Positions 48,204 to 57,931 of a stretch of 64,000 nucleotides of DNA are shown piece by piece. Each line of letters opens with the position of its first letter. Position 1 is the stretch's first letter. The notes beneath the pieces were generated by a model. It worked only from the letters and a program-made list of their open reading frames with translations, did no database searches and was not told the origin of the DNA. The translations under genes and the position numbers were made by a program. This DNA is from Eurosta solidaginis (lineage: Eukaryota > Arthropoda > Insecta > Diptera > Tephritidae). The stretch spans positions 243,219,832-243,283,831 of the forward strand of contig NC_090319.1 in assembly GCF_040869045.1 (NCBI RefSeq), given 5' to 3'.

Positions 48204-48840
48204 TTAAAAAAAAGCTTCATAACTGTTGCTTTCTAATACTTTTCTGACAGCGCGTGTCCACTTATCTGCCAATTGAGCTTCCTTGATACGATATCGCAAC
48301 GTATCCCCAACTACTAAACAAACTACCCGACTTAGCGCATCTACATGTTTCATCTTGGATCCCGATCGATGCTGTATAGTATATGTGAATTCTTGCAGAA
48401 AAAGAGCCCATCTAGAAACTCGCAACGGCACATCCTCCTTTCGCATTGTCATCGCAAAGGCATTGCAGTCTGTAATAATTTTAAAAGTAGTTCCTAAAAG
48501 GTAGACTCTCCACTTCTTCAAAGCTTCGATTATTGCAAGCACTTCTAATTCATAGGAATGGTAGTTCTGCTCTGCCATTGTCGTTTTCCTACTCATATAT
48601 TGAATTGGATGAAGCTGCCCATCATCTTCGTCTTTTTGTAAAAGAACTGCTCCATAACCAAATTTACTTGCATCTGTATGCACTTCAGTTGCTGCTGAAG
48701 GACTATATATATTTAACACAGATGCACTGGATAAAACATCCTTTAACTGTTGTACTGCTGCTACCTCTTCATCACCCATTACAAAAGTTGCATTTTTCTT
48801 CAACATATCTGTTAACGGTCTTGCAATTGTAGAATATTGC
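48204..48840 (-). pseudogene. Gypsy RNase H domain
   Basis: Typical gypsy RT-RNase H tail: connection sequence, then EVHTDASKFGYGAVLLQ, the SYELEVLAIIEALKKWR helix with the catalytic Glu, FKIITDCNAF with Asp, and HVDALSR with the last Asp. All four acidic positions are present. It is in frame from 48806 to 48204 and frameshifted from the RT upstream near 48895. Confidence 0.85.
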
Positions 48841-48879
48841 GGAATAAAACGCCGAAAACAAGAAGACCCAGATAACGCT

Positions 48880-49641
48880 GGAGTGACTTCTTATCTTTAG
48901 GTAACGGAAAATTCTTCTGCCTTAGTCTTCTCACTGGAAATCCTAATAGTCGAATTTTCAATTATATATCCTAAAAAGTTCACTGTCTTTTTCAAAAATT
49001 GACATTTTTTCCATTTAATCTTAAGCCCATTAAGTTCTGCTACTCTTAATACTTTTTTGAGCTTAAAGATTCCTTCGTTTTCGTCCTTTGACGGAATAAT
49101 AATATCATCCATATATATTACTACTGTTCCGTCTTGCAAAAGTTCCCGAAATATTGCAAAAATGAATCTACAAAACACTGCAGGAGAATTTGAAATTCCG
49201 AACGGTACATAATTAAATTCTTTTAGAACCATCTTTTTTGCCCACAAGGACTACTGGTGAAGCATATTGAGATGAACTGTGTTGAATAATGCCTTGATCT
49301 AACCATTCTTCTACTTGTTTTTCAATTATTTTCTGATTTGCAATCGGTAATCTTCTTGGTCTACTATAAACTGGAATTTCATCCTTTAAAACTATTTTCA
49401 TTTTAAAAGGAGAACTCATAGTTTTTGTTGCCCGGTAATTGTCAATCATATTTTTTAACTTCTTTCTTAAATCCTCATTTAAATGCTCTAATTCAAACTC
49501 CTGCTTCTGAATAGATTCTTCTGCTACAGTGAACATACAGATTTGCTCAAACTCTTGTGTTAGCTCACGAATGCCCTCGTACATTCTATTTCCCAATTTA
49601 TTACCGTAGACCTCATCTTGATTACTATTTGTCTTATGCAA
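48880..49641 (-). pseudogene. Gypsy reverse transcriptase with internal deletion
   Basis: The 5' frame (49213-49641) ends SPVVLVGKKDGSKRI, the usual end of the first conserved block. The next frame (48897-49247) resumes at YVPFGISNSPAVFCRF and carries the catalytic VVIYMDDIII box and FLGYIIE. The block between, including the first catalytic Asp, is missing. By comparison with the family I estimate roughly 60 residues lost, and the junction is out of frame. The enzyme cannot have been active. Confidence 0.85.
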
Positions 49642-49644
49642 GAC

Positions 49645-49935
49645 TCATTCTCGTTCGCATTGCTTTATAAATATGTCAACTAATTTGAGAACATCATTTC
49701 CGATTACCGCATTGTATATAATATCATTTTCCCTTACTACATGAAAAGTTAATTGTAACTTTAATCCATCAACCTCTACTTCTTCTGTGAAATGACCTAT
49801 TGTTACTATTTTCCCTTCACCAATACCAGTAAATTTCCTATTCTCTTTACACAATTCAATATCACCTAACATCATAAAAGTATCATATCGAATCATACTG
49901 ATGTCACTTCCAGTATCGATTTTAGCCGAAAATAT
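49645..49935 (-). pseudogene. Gypsy aspartic protease
   Basis: The frame reads AKIDTGSDISMIRYD, with the retropepsin active-site DTG, followed by a chain with AVIGNDVLKLVDIFI near the end, resembling the second conserved retropepsin region. An in-frame TAA just upstream of INLIFSAKIDTG separates it from gag. About 95 residues are visible, in the family's size range. It would process the gag-pol product. Confidence 0.75.
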
Positions 49936-50048
49936 TAATTTATTTATTCATAGATTATTATTCGCACTTCTTTAAATATACGCGTATTTGTTTTAATGCA
50001 GGTCAAAATTTCATTCTCAGACGTCATATACAAAGCGTCCTTACTATT

Positions 50049-51001
50049 TTACGCTACTTCCTTTTTTGTTTCTTCTTTACTATTTCCAGTTAACTTGCAC
50101 TCAAACGCTCGATGACCTATCGCATTGCATTTAAAATATTTAAAACTTTTCGAATTACAATTATCAGCAATGTATCCTTTTACTCCACATTTATAACAGG
50201 AAACATTTTCCAAATGCCTACTTGCCGAAACTTTTCCCCCCGCAACAATACCTTGTTGATTTTCTTTCGAATAATTTAGCTGCGTTTTAGAAAATTTAAT
50301 TCTTTCATATACCCGAAGTTCAGTTTAAACTCCTCTATCGTTTTTGCACGGTATAAAACCAATTTATTTTGCCATGAATCAGGGATACCTTCAGCGAAGT
50401 AATTTATAATACTTTCCTCATCAACGTTAACTTCATTTCCTATCTCTATAAGACAATATAAATATTCACGCAAACTTTCCATTGGCCTCTTTCGACGATT
50501 TTTTAACATTCTATGAATTTCAATAGAAGATAATTTCTTCCAAAACTCTTTGAACAACGCTGCCCTTAAGGAATCCCAGTCGAAAATATTGGATTGACTT
50601 CTTATAAAAGCCTTTGCATCCCCTTTAATCAATTATTTTGCGTAAATATATTTTTGCAGGTTATTCCAACTAAGCGTTAATGCGTTTTCCTCAAAATCTT
50701 TAATCCATTGTTTTACGTCAGGAAATCCTACCCCTGTAAAATGTCCCAACGAATCCTCTATATCCCTTAAAGTAAAATATGAAGGTTGAGAATTCGGTAG
50801 ATGGTGAGGTACACTGACACCCATGTCTTCATAAACAGAAGCGTTTTGTTCGGTATCGGATTCCCCGTTAGCAGATAAACCCAAATACTGAAGTAATCTA
50901 TTTTGTAACTCATGTTTCCTTCCAGTTACATCTAACCCTAACTCTGATAATCTTGTTTGCAGTCCTTCGACTGTTAAAGTCAAAATATTCTGTGCATCCA
51001 T
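50049..51001 (-). pseudogene. Gypsy gag with N-terminal SAP-like domain
   Basis: Starts with a SAP-like motif (LTVEGLQTRLSELGLDVTGR, about residues 8-27, with a following leucine-rich helix), a DNA-binding fold found in some insect gypsy gags. A capsid-like region follows (WDSLRAALFKEF, RRKRPMESLREYLYCL). An in-frame TAA lies at about 50633-50635, and a one-base frameshift near 50280 precedes two zinc knuckles. Both knuckles are imperfect: CYKCGVKGYIADNC lacks the His and YFKCNAIGHRAFEC lacks the first Cys. It ends at TAA 50049-50051. Confidence 0.8.
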
Positions 51002-51794
51002 TGAGGATATAACTAAATTAAATATAAATACGACGTAATAAAAGTATAAACAAATATTTGAAATAATTAGCGAAAATAATGAATTACAATAAATTCAACT
51101 TAACAAAGGCGTCAACATCTATTTCAAGAATGCATAAAGTTATTATTATTAAAAATCTATTTTATATTAAACTTCTTTTATATTGCATTTAATTCAAATT
51201 ATAGTCGTAAAACCCTGTCAGTATACCATACATTAAACAACTTTATGCATTCCCCTTTTCTTCCGACACAACGTCTTAAACTTCGCCTTTTTTCAATATT
51301 TTCTCTCAATTGTTAAATTATTTTCTTTTCTTTCACACAGCATACATACAACTTGTTTCGCTGAAATCAACTTAATCCGTCTTTTGGTATAAATACTGCA
51401 ACTGTTTCATTCAAATCTCAAATCCGCTTTACCGTGATTCTTGCTTCCTCTTTCCACTGCAAATTTTCAGACTATTTTCACTCAATTCTTAAATCCGTTT
51501 TTACCTTGATTCTTGCTTCCTCTTTCATTTGAATTCCCATCCCTTTTCCTTCCATAAATTGTACCATGAACATATCCAACAACTTCATTCGTCTTCCACC
51601 AGATTCCTTTGAAGGTTTGGTTCAAAATATATTTTCTATTATTTCAGCACGTCTTCTCGCATATAAATTGTTGCAATGTAGGTTGATTCCAGGATTTTAA
51701 AATTAAGACAATCTCCACCAATGGTTTATAAATTTAATTTTTGCTCATATGTGCAATTATTTAAAAAAAAAAAAAATTGCCGCTTAGCTGAACT
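51002..51794 (-). other. Gypsy 5' untranslated leader
   Basis: AT-rich non-coding leader of about 0.8 kb between the primer-binding site and gag; it contains TTCTTTCC-rich stretches and an A-run (about 51760-51775). No open frame of note. Confidence 0.6.
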
Positions 51795-51812
51795 ATCCCG
51801 GTTGAGCCCCCA
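51795..51812 (-). other. Gypsy primer-binding site, tRNA-Pro type
   Basis: On the minus strand, two bases after the 5' LTR, TGGGGGCTCAACCGGGAT. It matches 16 of 18 positions of the proline-tRNA primer-binding site known from retroviruses (TGGGGGCTCGTCCGGGAT). Confidence 0.75.
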
Positions 51813-51814
51813 AT

Positions 51815-52093
51815 TGTGGTGCCTCTTATTTTAATGAATAAGAAACACTTATTTTAATTTGGAATGTTCAGCATTTATATTCGTTTACAAAAATAATTAA
51901 TACAAATTACAAAATTAACAATTATTTCAATATTTAAATCTGTATATGTCGATACTTGTTTTATAACTCAACTTTTTATTTTTTCATTATTTCAATATTT
52001 TATTACAAAAGAATATGTTTCTGTGTTCAATCTGGATACAGTAAAATACAGTAGAATGGATTAAAGTATTTAGTACCTTAACCCATTCCCACA
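51815..52093 (-). repeat. Gypsy 5' LTR (right)
   Basis: 279 bp, same length as the left LTR, TG...CA, followed by the TATA duplication 52094-52097. Confidence 0.95.
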
Positions 52094-53480
52094 TATATTG
52101 TCGGCAGAAAGCGCTCGCGCATTTTTTCGCATCCGACAGCACTTTGTCGCCAAAGGCGATGGAAACTTTGTCTTTGTGCTTAGTCGGATTCGATAGGGTT
52201 TTTGCGGTGGACCAAAGTTTACCCACACCGGTAGAGAGGTTACAACCTCTTAGGTGCTCCTCCCATTTCGCCCGGTGTTCATCCACAAGCAATCTGATGC
52301 GTTGGTTTATATCTCTTATTTGGGGATCGCCTGGATCAATCTGCCTTATAAGGTCACGTTCTCTCGCTAAGTTTCCGGCCTCCGCCGGGAAGTGGGGCCG
52401 GATTTCGGGAATTCTCCCGGTGGGGATGAAACGTGCCGAGGCAGATTAAATGACCTTGCGGAAGGCACGCTCCCCTTGGCGGGCATCAGTCGGGATAGGG
52501 AGGGCAGAAAAGAGGTTGTCTGTAAAAGATTTATATTCTTCCCACTTTCCCTTTTTAAAGTTTATGAAAGTGCGTTTTTCGGTGACGATGAAGTCGGCGA
52601 TACGCTCGAGCGAAACAAGTATAGGCAGGTGGTCGGACGCCAATGATACCATCGGCTGCCAGTTGACGCAGTTTACGAGTTCTGCGCTTACGATTGAGTC
52701 GGGATAGGGAGGGCAGAAAAGAGGTTGTCTGTAAAAGATTTATATTCTTCCCACTTTCCCTTTTTAAAGTTTATGAAAGTGGGTTTTTCGGTGACGATGA
52801 AGTCGGCGATACGCTCGAGCGAAACAAGTATAGGCAGGTGGTCGGACGCCAATGATACCATCGGCTGCCAGTTGACGCAGTTTACGAGTTCTGCGCTTAC
52901 GATTGAGATATCTGGCGAACTGTGACAGCTTCCTACCATAATTGTGGGGGCGTCTCCGTTTATTGTGCAGAACGTCGTTTCTTCTATTTGATCCGCCAAC
53001 ATCTCACCCCTACTGTCCGCCCGCAAATTTGAATGCCATAGATCATGATGGGCATTGAAATCGCGTAAAATAATGCGATTGTTGCCAGTGAGTAAGGCTC
53101 TGATATTAGGGCGGTATCCAGTGGGGCAACAGGTGACAGGGGGGATGTAGATGTTGATGATTTCTAGGTTTGCATCGCCTGACCGGACAGATAGGCCTTG
53201 ACGTTCTAAGACATTGTCCCTGCGGTCGATGCCAGGATCAAATATGTGATATTGCACAGAGTGGTGTATTATAAACGCGAGGCCGCCTCCATTTCCGCTC
53301 TCGCGATCTTTTCTGTGGACATTATACCCAGAGCAAGTCTGCAATGCAGATCGTGCTGTGAGTTTAGTCTCTTGAATGGCAGCAATGCGGATGTTGTGCC
53401 GCTTCATGAAATTGACTATCTCCGTAATCTTCCCAGTTAGTCCATTACAGTTTAACTGCAGAATTCTGAAGTGCATGGGG
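52094..53480 (-). pseudogene. LINE b endonuclease and linker to RT
   Basis: The frame 52688-53590 encodes an apurinic-like endonuclease: LQLNCNGLTGK at the start, the catalytic IAAIQETKL, GGGLAFII, the IILRDFNAHHDLWHS box (family GDFNAHH; here the G is replaced by R) and the terminal SLASDHLPI with the catalytic Asp-His. The linker (51987-52449) then leads to the RT through CNLSTGVGKLWSTAKTLSNP. The 209-bp tandem duplication (52491-52908) breaks the frame. It would nick target DNA for target-primed reverse transcription. Confidence 0.85.
52491..52908. repeat. 209-bp tandem duplication within LINE b
   Basis: 52491-52699 and 52700-52908 are the same sequence, each starting cgggatagggagggcag, with one difference I can see (gtgcgttt versus gtgggttt). 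209 is not a multiple of 3, so the duplication shifts the endonuclease frame. Confidence 0.95.
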
Positions 53481-54111
53481 GGAGACGTCGCCACTCTGTG
53501 GGTAAGTGACGGGTGACTACGCCTGGGTTGAGGAAGGCCAGGACGCAATTGCTGTTGTGGCCCTGGGACTGGGCGTCCTTGGGCAAGCATTGGGGTACCC
53601 GGATGATTTGGGTTTGCGACCTGGCAACATGGCGCGATGAAACCCGTCGGGGGGTTGCCGTCGCGGAGACCAGAACATCTAGGAAAGTGGCACCACCCAA
53701 GGCAGGAGCTGCATTGGCGCTTAGACGTAGACTACGGGACGCCCTTGGGCGTGAACAGCAAGGAGCCACAAAACATTTATAAAAGTTACGTGGACGTCGG
53801 GTTTTGGGATCAAGCCCAGAACAACCTGTCCGATGCAACCATCCCTTACACGAGACACACTGAACAGAGTATGGCCGTCCTAAAAAGATTCTTTTCCGGC
53901 AGATGCGGCAAAACCATTTCTCAGGACTGGGGTCAGGAGACGGACCCGGATTGGATTCGATACCTTCCCGGAGCAAGAGAATATGGAGCAGTCCTGCTGC
54001 AAGGAGCTGCTGGGAGGATGACAATTTGTGGGAGGGACGCAACAAATTAAATGGGTTTACACTGAAATGACAGTCCTTGGTCGGGAAAAATCCCGAGTCG
54101 CTCCGGTACAT
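53452..54111 (-). pseudogene. LINE b N-terminal region: 2A-like motif and PHD-like finger
   Basis: Starts at ATG 54111. Residues 33-47 are leucine-rich, followed by the 2A-like REGIESNPGP (48-57). A Cys/His cluster follows with spacing C68-x2-C71-x13-C85-x2-C88-x4-H93-x3-C97, a PHD-like zinc-binding pattern as reported for CR1-type LINE proteins. The downstream part is arginine/proline-rich and overlaps the endonuclease frame by about 140 bp in another frame. Whether that is a real overlap or a frameshift in this copy is not clear. The frame from the start to the finger is undamaged. Confidence 0.75.
53941..53970 (-). other. 2A-like ribosome-skipping motif
   Basis: Encodes REGIESNPGP. The known consensus is D-x-E-x-N-P-G-P; here the first Asp is Gly but ExNPGP is complete, and the preceding leucine stretch is typical. 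It would separate a ~56-residue leader from the rest of the protein if active. Confidence 0.6.
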
Positions 54112-54134
54112 AGAACTGACTGCCTTGGGAAGCG

Positions 54135-54147
54135 TACTTCGTCGGGT
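54135..54147. repeat. LINE b target-site duplication, right copy
   Basis: tacttcgtcgggt, exact copy of 44864-44876. Confidence 0.95.
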
Positions 54148-55423
54148 CCTGGGGATTTGTTATCAGCAACTTTTTTGCAGCGTCCAGCACCTCTTTCTCT
54201 GTAATTTGCGGAATTTCCGTACTTTCTATATCCTCGCTTGGATAAACCCAGCGATCTTGCGCCGGGAAAAGTGTTTCAACAATAATATTCATCAGTATCG
54301 GGCACGTAGGTTGCTGTGATATCGGTCCTTTAACTTTGGCCATCACAGTTCTGTAGGCTGATCCCCAAGGCTCTAGGTCGACATTATCCAGCAGTTCCCT
54401 AAAGCATAACTTCTTGCTCTTTTTTATGGCATTTTTAAGTGCCTTTCTTTGTGCGACATAGGTGCTGTGTAGCTCCGCATATCGTGGTGATGAGCGTGCC
54501 CTCTGCGCTATTCTTCGTGCTTTGTGACATTTTCTACGCTCTTCCGCAATTTCGTCATTCCACCAATATACCGGAGTGCACTGTGCTTTTCCGCGACTTC
54601 TGGGCATGGCAGCATCACATGCCATACATAGCAACATAGTGATTTGAACCGACTGGTCTTCCGCGTGCGATTCTCGTACTATGGCGTCCTTCCAGATAAT
54701 GTCAAATATTTGTGGGTCGAAAAGGTGCTGTTTCCATTTCCTACTTTGTCGATGTCTTGCTGCTACCGTTCGTGGAGTTTCGAGCAGCTCTACGCTAATA
54801 GCTTTATGGTCGCTGTGTGTGTAGACGTTGCTTATGGACCATTTTGATCGTCTTGCTATTTCGCTGCTAGCGAAGGTGAGATCTATAATGGATCGTCTGG
54901 TACCTGTATCGAAGGTATATATCCCTGGTTCATTTAGGAGTTCTAGCCTCAAAGAAGTAAGGCTTTCGAGAAGAACTCTTCCTCTTTCGTTGGTTCGTCT
55001 ACTTCCCCACACAGATGACCATGCATTGAAGTCTCCACACACTAAAAGCGGGTGTTTGCCTCGTGCTTCAATGGTGATCCCGTATATCATATCTTCGAAC
55101 TCGGCGATGGTCATGCTCGGAGGGGCATAGCAACTGAAGACGTATATACCGTTGATTTTTGCCCACGTGAATCCTGCTACCGTTGGCGTCATAATTTCTT
55201 GTGGTAGAAATTTCCCTGGTGCCCAAATTGAGGCTTTCCCTGCTGAATCTGAGACCCAACCTTGCTCCTGGCGATTTTTGTATTGTTCAGAGAGTACCAC
55301 TATGTCATATCCTCCTTCATAGACTGTTTGGGATAATAGCTCTTGGGCTGCCTCGCAATGGTTTAAATTGAGCTGCAATACCCTCATGAGACAGTCATTT
55401 TGCTGCCCTCTCGTTGTGGGCAT
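54148..55423 (-). CDS. R1 ORF2, 5' part: endonuclease and RT start
   Basis: Open from ATG 55423 to the LINE b insertion. N-terminal endonuclease: VLQLNLNHCEAAQELL, DIVVLSEQYKN (catalytic Glu), LVCGDFNAWSSVWGS, RRSIIDLTFAS and the terminal THSDHKAISVEL. A linker with CTPVYWWNDEIAEERRKCHK (typical of R1-type proteins) and the RT start ITEKEVLDAAKKL follow. The start overlaps ORF1 by 40 bp in another frame. This part has no visible lesion; the gene is broken by the insertion and by lesions in its 3' part (43153-44863). Confidence 0.85.
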
Positions 55424-56766
55424 TTAAAACTGCCTGCTGAATGTTGTCCCCCACATAGCGCGCATTTCGGTGCGATTTCGCAACTTGCAGCCTTATGACC
55501 TTCCTGGCCGCATTTCCTGCATTTCTGAGCTATATGCCCGTAGCCCCAGCACCTATAAAAGCGTTTCTCTTGCTTGAGCTCTCTAATTCGGTAGGAAACC
55601 CATCCTATCCGGATTCTTTGCGTATTAAGAACCGCCTTGGCATCATCCGCTGTAAGGCTTATAATTGCCGACTTCGTGCCACTGTACCCTGTGCGTGTGC
55701 TTTTTATGGCAGCCACATCTGGAAGTTTGATGTTGCATTGCTGGTGGAAGGCGTTGCAAATCTCCTCGGGCGTAGTAATCTCATCGAGATCTCTGCACTG
55801 TAGTGTGACCATTTGGGACTTTGTTTTAACTTTAGCCGAGTCCTTTAGTACCGCTTCAATTTCTGCTTGGTACGCGCTTGTTTTCCCATCTTGCGATTTT
55901 TTCAGCTCTAGTAACAGCTCTCCTTTCGCCGTTCTTCTAATAGTTTTGACGTCATCACCCAGGGATTTTAATTCGTCGCATCTTCTCACTTTACGCAATA
56001 TGTCGGCGTACGTCGCATCCCCCGCCTTGGAAATGATGATTGCATTCGGCCTAGCCCTAAGTGCTTTTTTCTTGCTCTTCTTTTTAGCTAACTGCCACTC
56101 TCCCGTCTTTTGGGCTGCAGTTTCATCTTTCCGCTCCGTCTTCTCTTGCTTTTCTTGCCGTCGTTTGTGACTACCCACGTGCCCTGGCAAGACGTCTTTT
56201 AGTGTAGTAGTGGGTTTTACCACGTTGTTCTCCTTGGTCGACTACGAATTATTCCTCGGTCGCTTTCCTGGGGGTGATGTACTTCTATCCTTGGCACATT
56301 CGCTTGCACGCAATTTATGTTTTAAATTCTTTACCTCTAGGGCCGACTCGATGTACAGCACTTTTATTACGGAGGCCAAGCGCTTGATTTCCGCGTGTAT
56401 ATTATTACGCCCTATGAAGAACTGCATCAAGTCCTCAATCGCCTTGCCCAGCTTGGTCATCTTTTTTTCTCCAGAGGGGTTTTGCTGATTTAACGCAGCT
56501 GACGCCTGCTTAATTAGCTCACTTAATAATGGTGTGCCCGTTTGAGCCTTGCTGTCGGAGTTCTTTTTGCAAAGCTTCGGTGCTTGCTTGCTTTCGGCCT
56601 CCGCTCCTTTGGGTTTCGTTACCACTTGCGACGAATTGTTAAGGCCCCCAGCCGATGGGCCACGCCCTTCTGGAGAGCGAGCTATCTTCCTTCCTACGAA
56701 TGGATTGAACGCCATTTCATTCTCCTGTGTTTGGTTTTTTATTTTAGTATTATTGTTGCTCATCAT
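55384..56766 (-). pseudogene. R1 ORF1 (gag-like, CCHC knuckles) with one stop
   Basis: Reads from ATG 56766 to a stop at 55384. A single in-frame TAG at 56242-56244 splits it: an upstream 174 residues (charged, low complexity, with a helical part near LSELIKQASAALNQQ) and a downstream 279 residues. The C-terminus has three knuckle-like units: YRCWGYGHIAQKC (first Cys changed), CRKCGQEGHKAASC and CALCGGQHSAGSFKC. R1-type ORF1 proteins bind element RNA. The frame is otherwise continuous, so this looks like a recent lesion. Confidence 0.85.
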
Positions 56767-57503
56767 TTATTTAATTGGGTCCCCACTTGAGGCCGCTATC
56801 TTGGTCCGAGTGTGCAGTTACCTATATAGATCCCCTGGTTGTCTATGCGAAGGCAGGGAGGCCACGTGAAGGTTGACGCAGTCCCTCATGAAGACTGCGT
56901 TCAGAGCCAGATCTATTAATCGGGAGGATCTCAACCGAACCTGCACCACCAACTTAATGATGACGGACTTTGAACGTACCCCAAGGCCTGCCAAGGTTTT
57001 AACGGGATGGAGACGAATGGGACATTAACCGGAAAGTCATTTCGACGGCGTGTCAAGCCGTGTACTGAGATTTCCGAATGCCACATTCGCCAGCCCTTAA
57101 CAAACATATCCGAGTCGTTGATTCCAGTATACCTTAATTCAGACCTTACTGGGCTCAGTCTTAATGTGACAATCACCTTAAATTTACAAATAATTTACCT
57201 CTTTACCTTCCTGAGTGTGTATCCCACGTCGTATAGTTGCCTCCCTATCTTGGGTAGGTATTCCCTCGAAGCAACCCCGTACTAGGCTGTGGATGCTTAA
57301 TTCAGGGCGGCATCTACTCGCCCTGCCACTGGAGGTTCTCAGGGTGCTTTAGGCCTTTTAAGCCAAACCCTCCTCACCAGCCGCTCTTGGTCGAGGGCTG
57401 CTTATTTGATATTCGCAGCTAACCTAATTAATAGGCCGTTCACTGTCCGCCAGCAGTGACCCCCTTGGCCTGAGCTCAGCTTAATAATATTCTCAGCCTA
57501 ATA
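56767..57503 (-). other. R1-type LINE 5' UTR
   Basis: About 740 bp between the 5' target duplication and the ORF1 start. Moderately GC-rich, with short chance frames on both strands. It probably holds the internal promoter, but I see no clear motif. Confidence 0.6.
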
Positions 57504-57518
57504 TATTTATCCATATCT
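57504..57518. repeat. R1 target-site duplication, right copy
   Basis: tatttatccatatct, exact copy of 42906-42920. Confidence 0.95.
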
Positions 57519-57931
57519 CTCTATCTTCATCTAACTCTATCTCTTTCTCCTCTCTCTAGTTCTTCCTGTTCCCCTCTATCCCTTTTTCCCAGTCCCAACC
57601 CAAGTCCCAGTCCAAGCCCCAGTCTCCTTTCCAGTCCCAATCCCAATGCCAATCACAGTCCCAGTCCTAGTCTAAGTTCCAGTCCCAATCCCAGTCGGTC
57701 CATTCTCCATTTCCCGAAAAAAGGTTCATAAAATACTAATCTAGTCATAGGGCTACCTACATGCCCAATTTCAGGTAAATCGAACCTTAGAAGAGAATTT
57801 GTTCGAAAAGATCGGCCCCTGGTCTTCTTCCCGAAAAAAAAAGTATCGTAAATACTAATCAAGGAAAGGGCTACCAATATACCAAATTTCAGGCAAGTCA
57901 AACCGTGAATAAAGTTTTATATATATTAAGA
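57519..57931 (+). repeat. P-family repeat, copy 3, right part
   Basis: Continues the pyrimidine block (ctctatcttcatctaactct), then a CAGTCC-type tract (57590-57700) and two versions of the cccgaaaaaa...taaatactaat...ggctacc...atttcaggcaa segment. It lacks the minisatellite and ends where copy 4 begins. Confidence 0.7.

Larger units (their letters stand above)
46815..52093 (-). mobile_element. Gypsy-type LTR retrotransposon
   Basis: A 5279-bp element with 279-bp TG...CA LTRs, a 4-bp duplication TATA (46811-46814 and 52094-52097), and a primer-binding site next to the right (5') LTR. On the minus strand the order is gag - protease - RT - RNase H - integrase, which is the gypsy (Ty3) order; there is no envelope-like frame between integrase and the 3' LTR. 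An in-frame gag stop, several frameshifts and a deletion in RT make it defective. It is inserted in the RT of LINE b, whose uninterrupted counterpart (40880-40900 in copy a) reads through the site. Confidence 0.95.
44877..54134 (-). mobile_element. CR1/Jockey-group LINE, copy b, near full length, interrupted
   Basis: Bounded by the 13-bp duplication tacttcgtcgggt (44864-44876 and 54135-54147). The 3' tail is (CAA)n (complement of ttgttgttgttg at about 44881). The minus strand encodes an N-terminal region with a 2A-like motif and PHD-like cluster, an endonuclease, RT and a C-terminal Cys/His motif. A gypsy element (46815-52093) interrupts the RT N-terminal region. Without it and the extra TATA the LINE is 3975 bp, including a 209-bp internal tandem duplication. 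The 5' end contains CAGTCAGTTC, resembling an initiator, compatible with a full-length insertion. Clade placement between CR1 and Jockey is not settled. Confidence 0.85.
42921..57503 (-). mobile_element. R1-clade LINE, apparently full length, interrupted
   Basis: Flanked by an exact 15-bp duplication, tatttatccatatct (42906-42920 and 57504-57518). The 3' end is a poly-A tail (T-run at about 42921-42934). On the minus strand come a 5' UTR, ORF1 with CCHC knuckles, an overlapping ORF2 with endonuclease, RT and a C-terminal Cys/His motif, and a 3' UTR. LINE copy b is inserted in the RT. Without it (9258 bp) and its extra 13-bp target copy the element is 5312 bp, a normal size for R1-type elements. 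It sits in a P-family repeat, not in rDNA. Confidence 0.9.
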
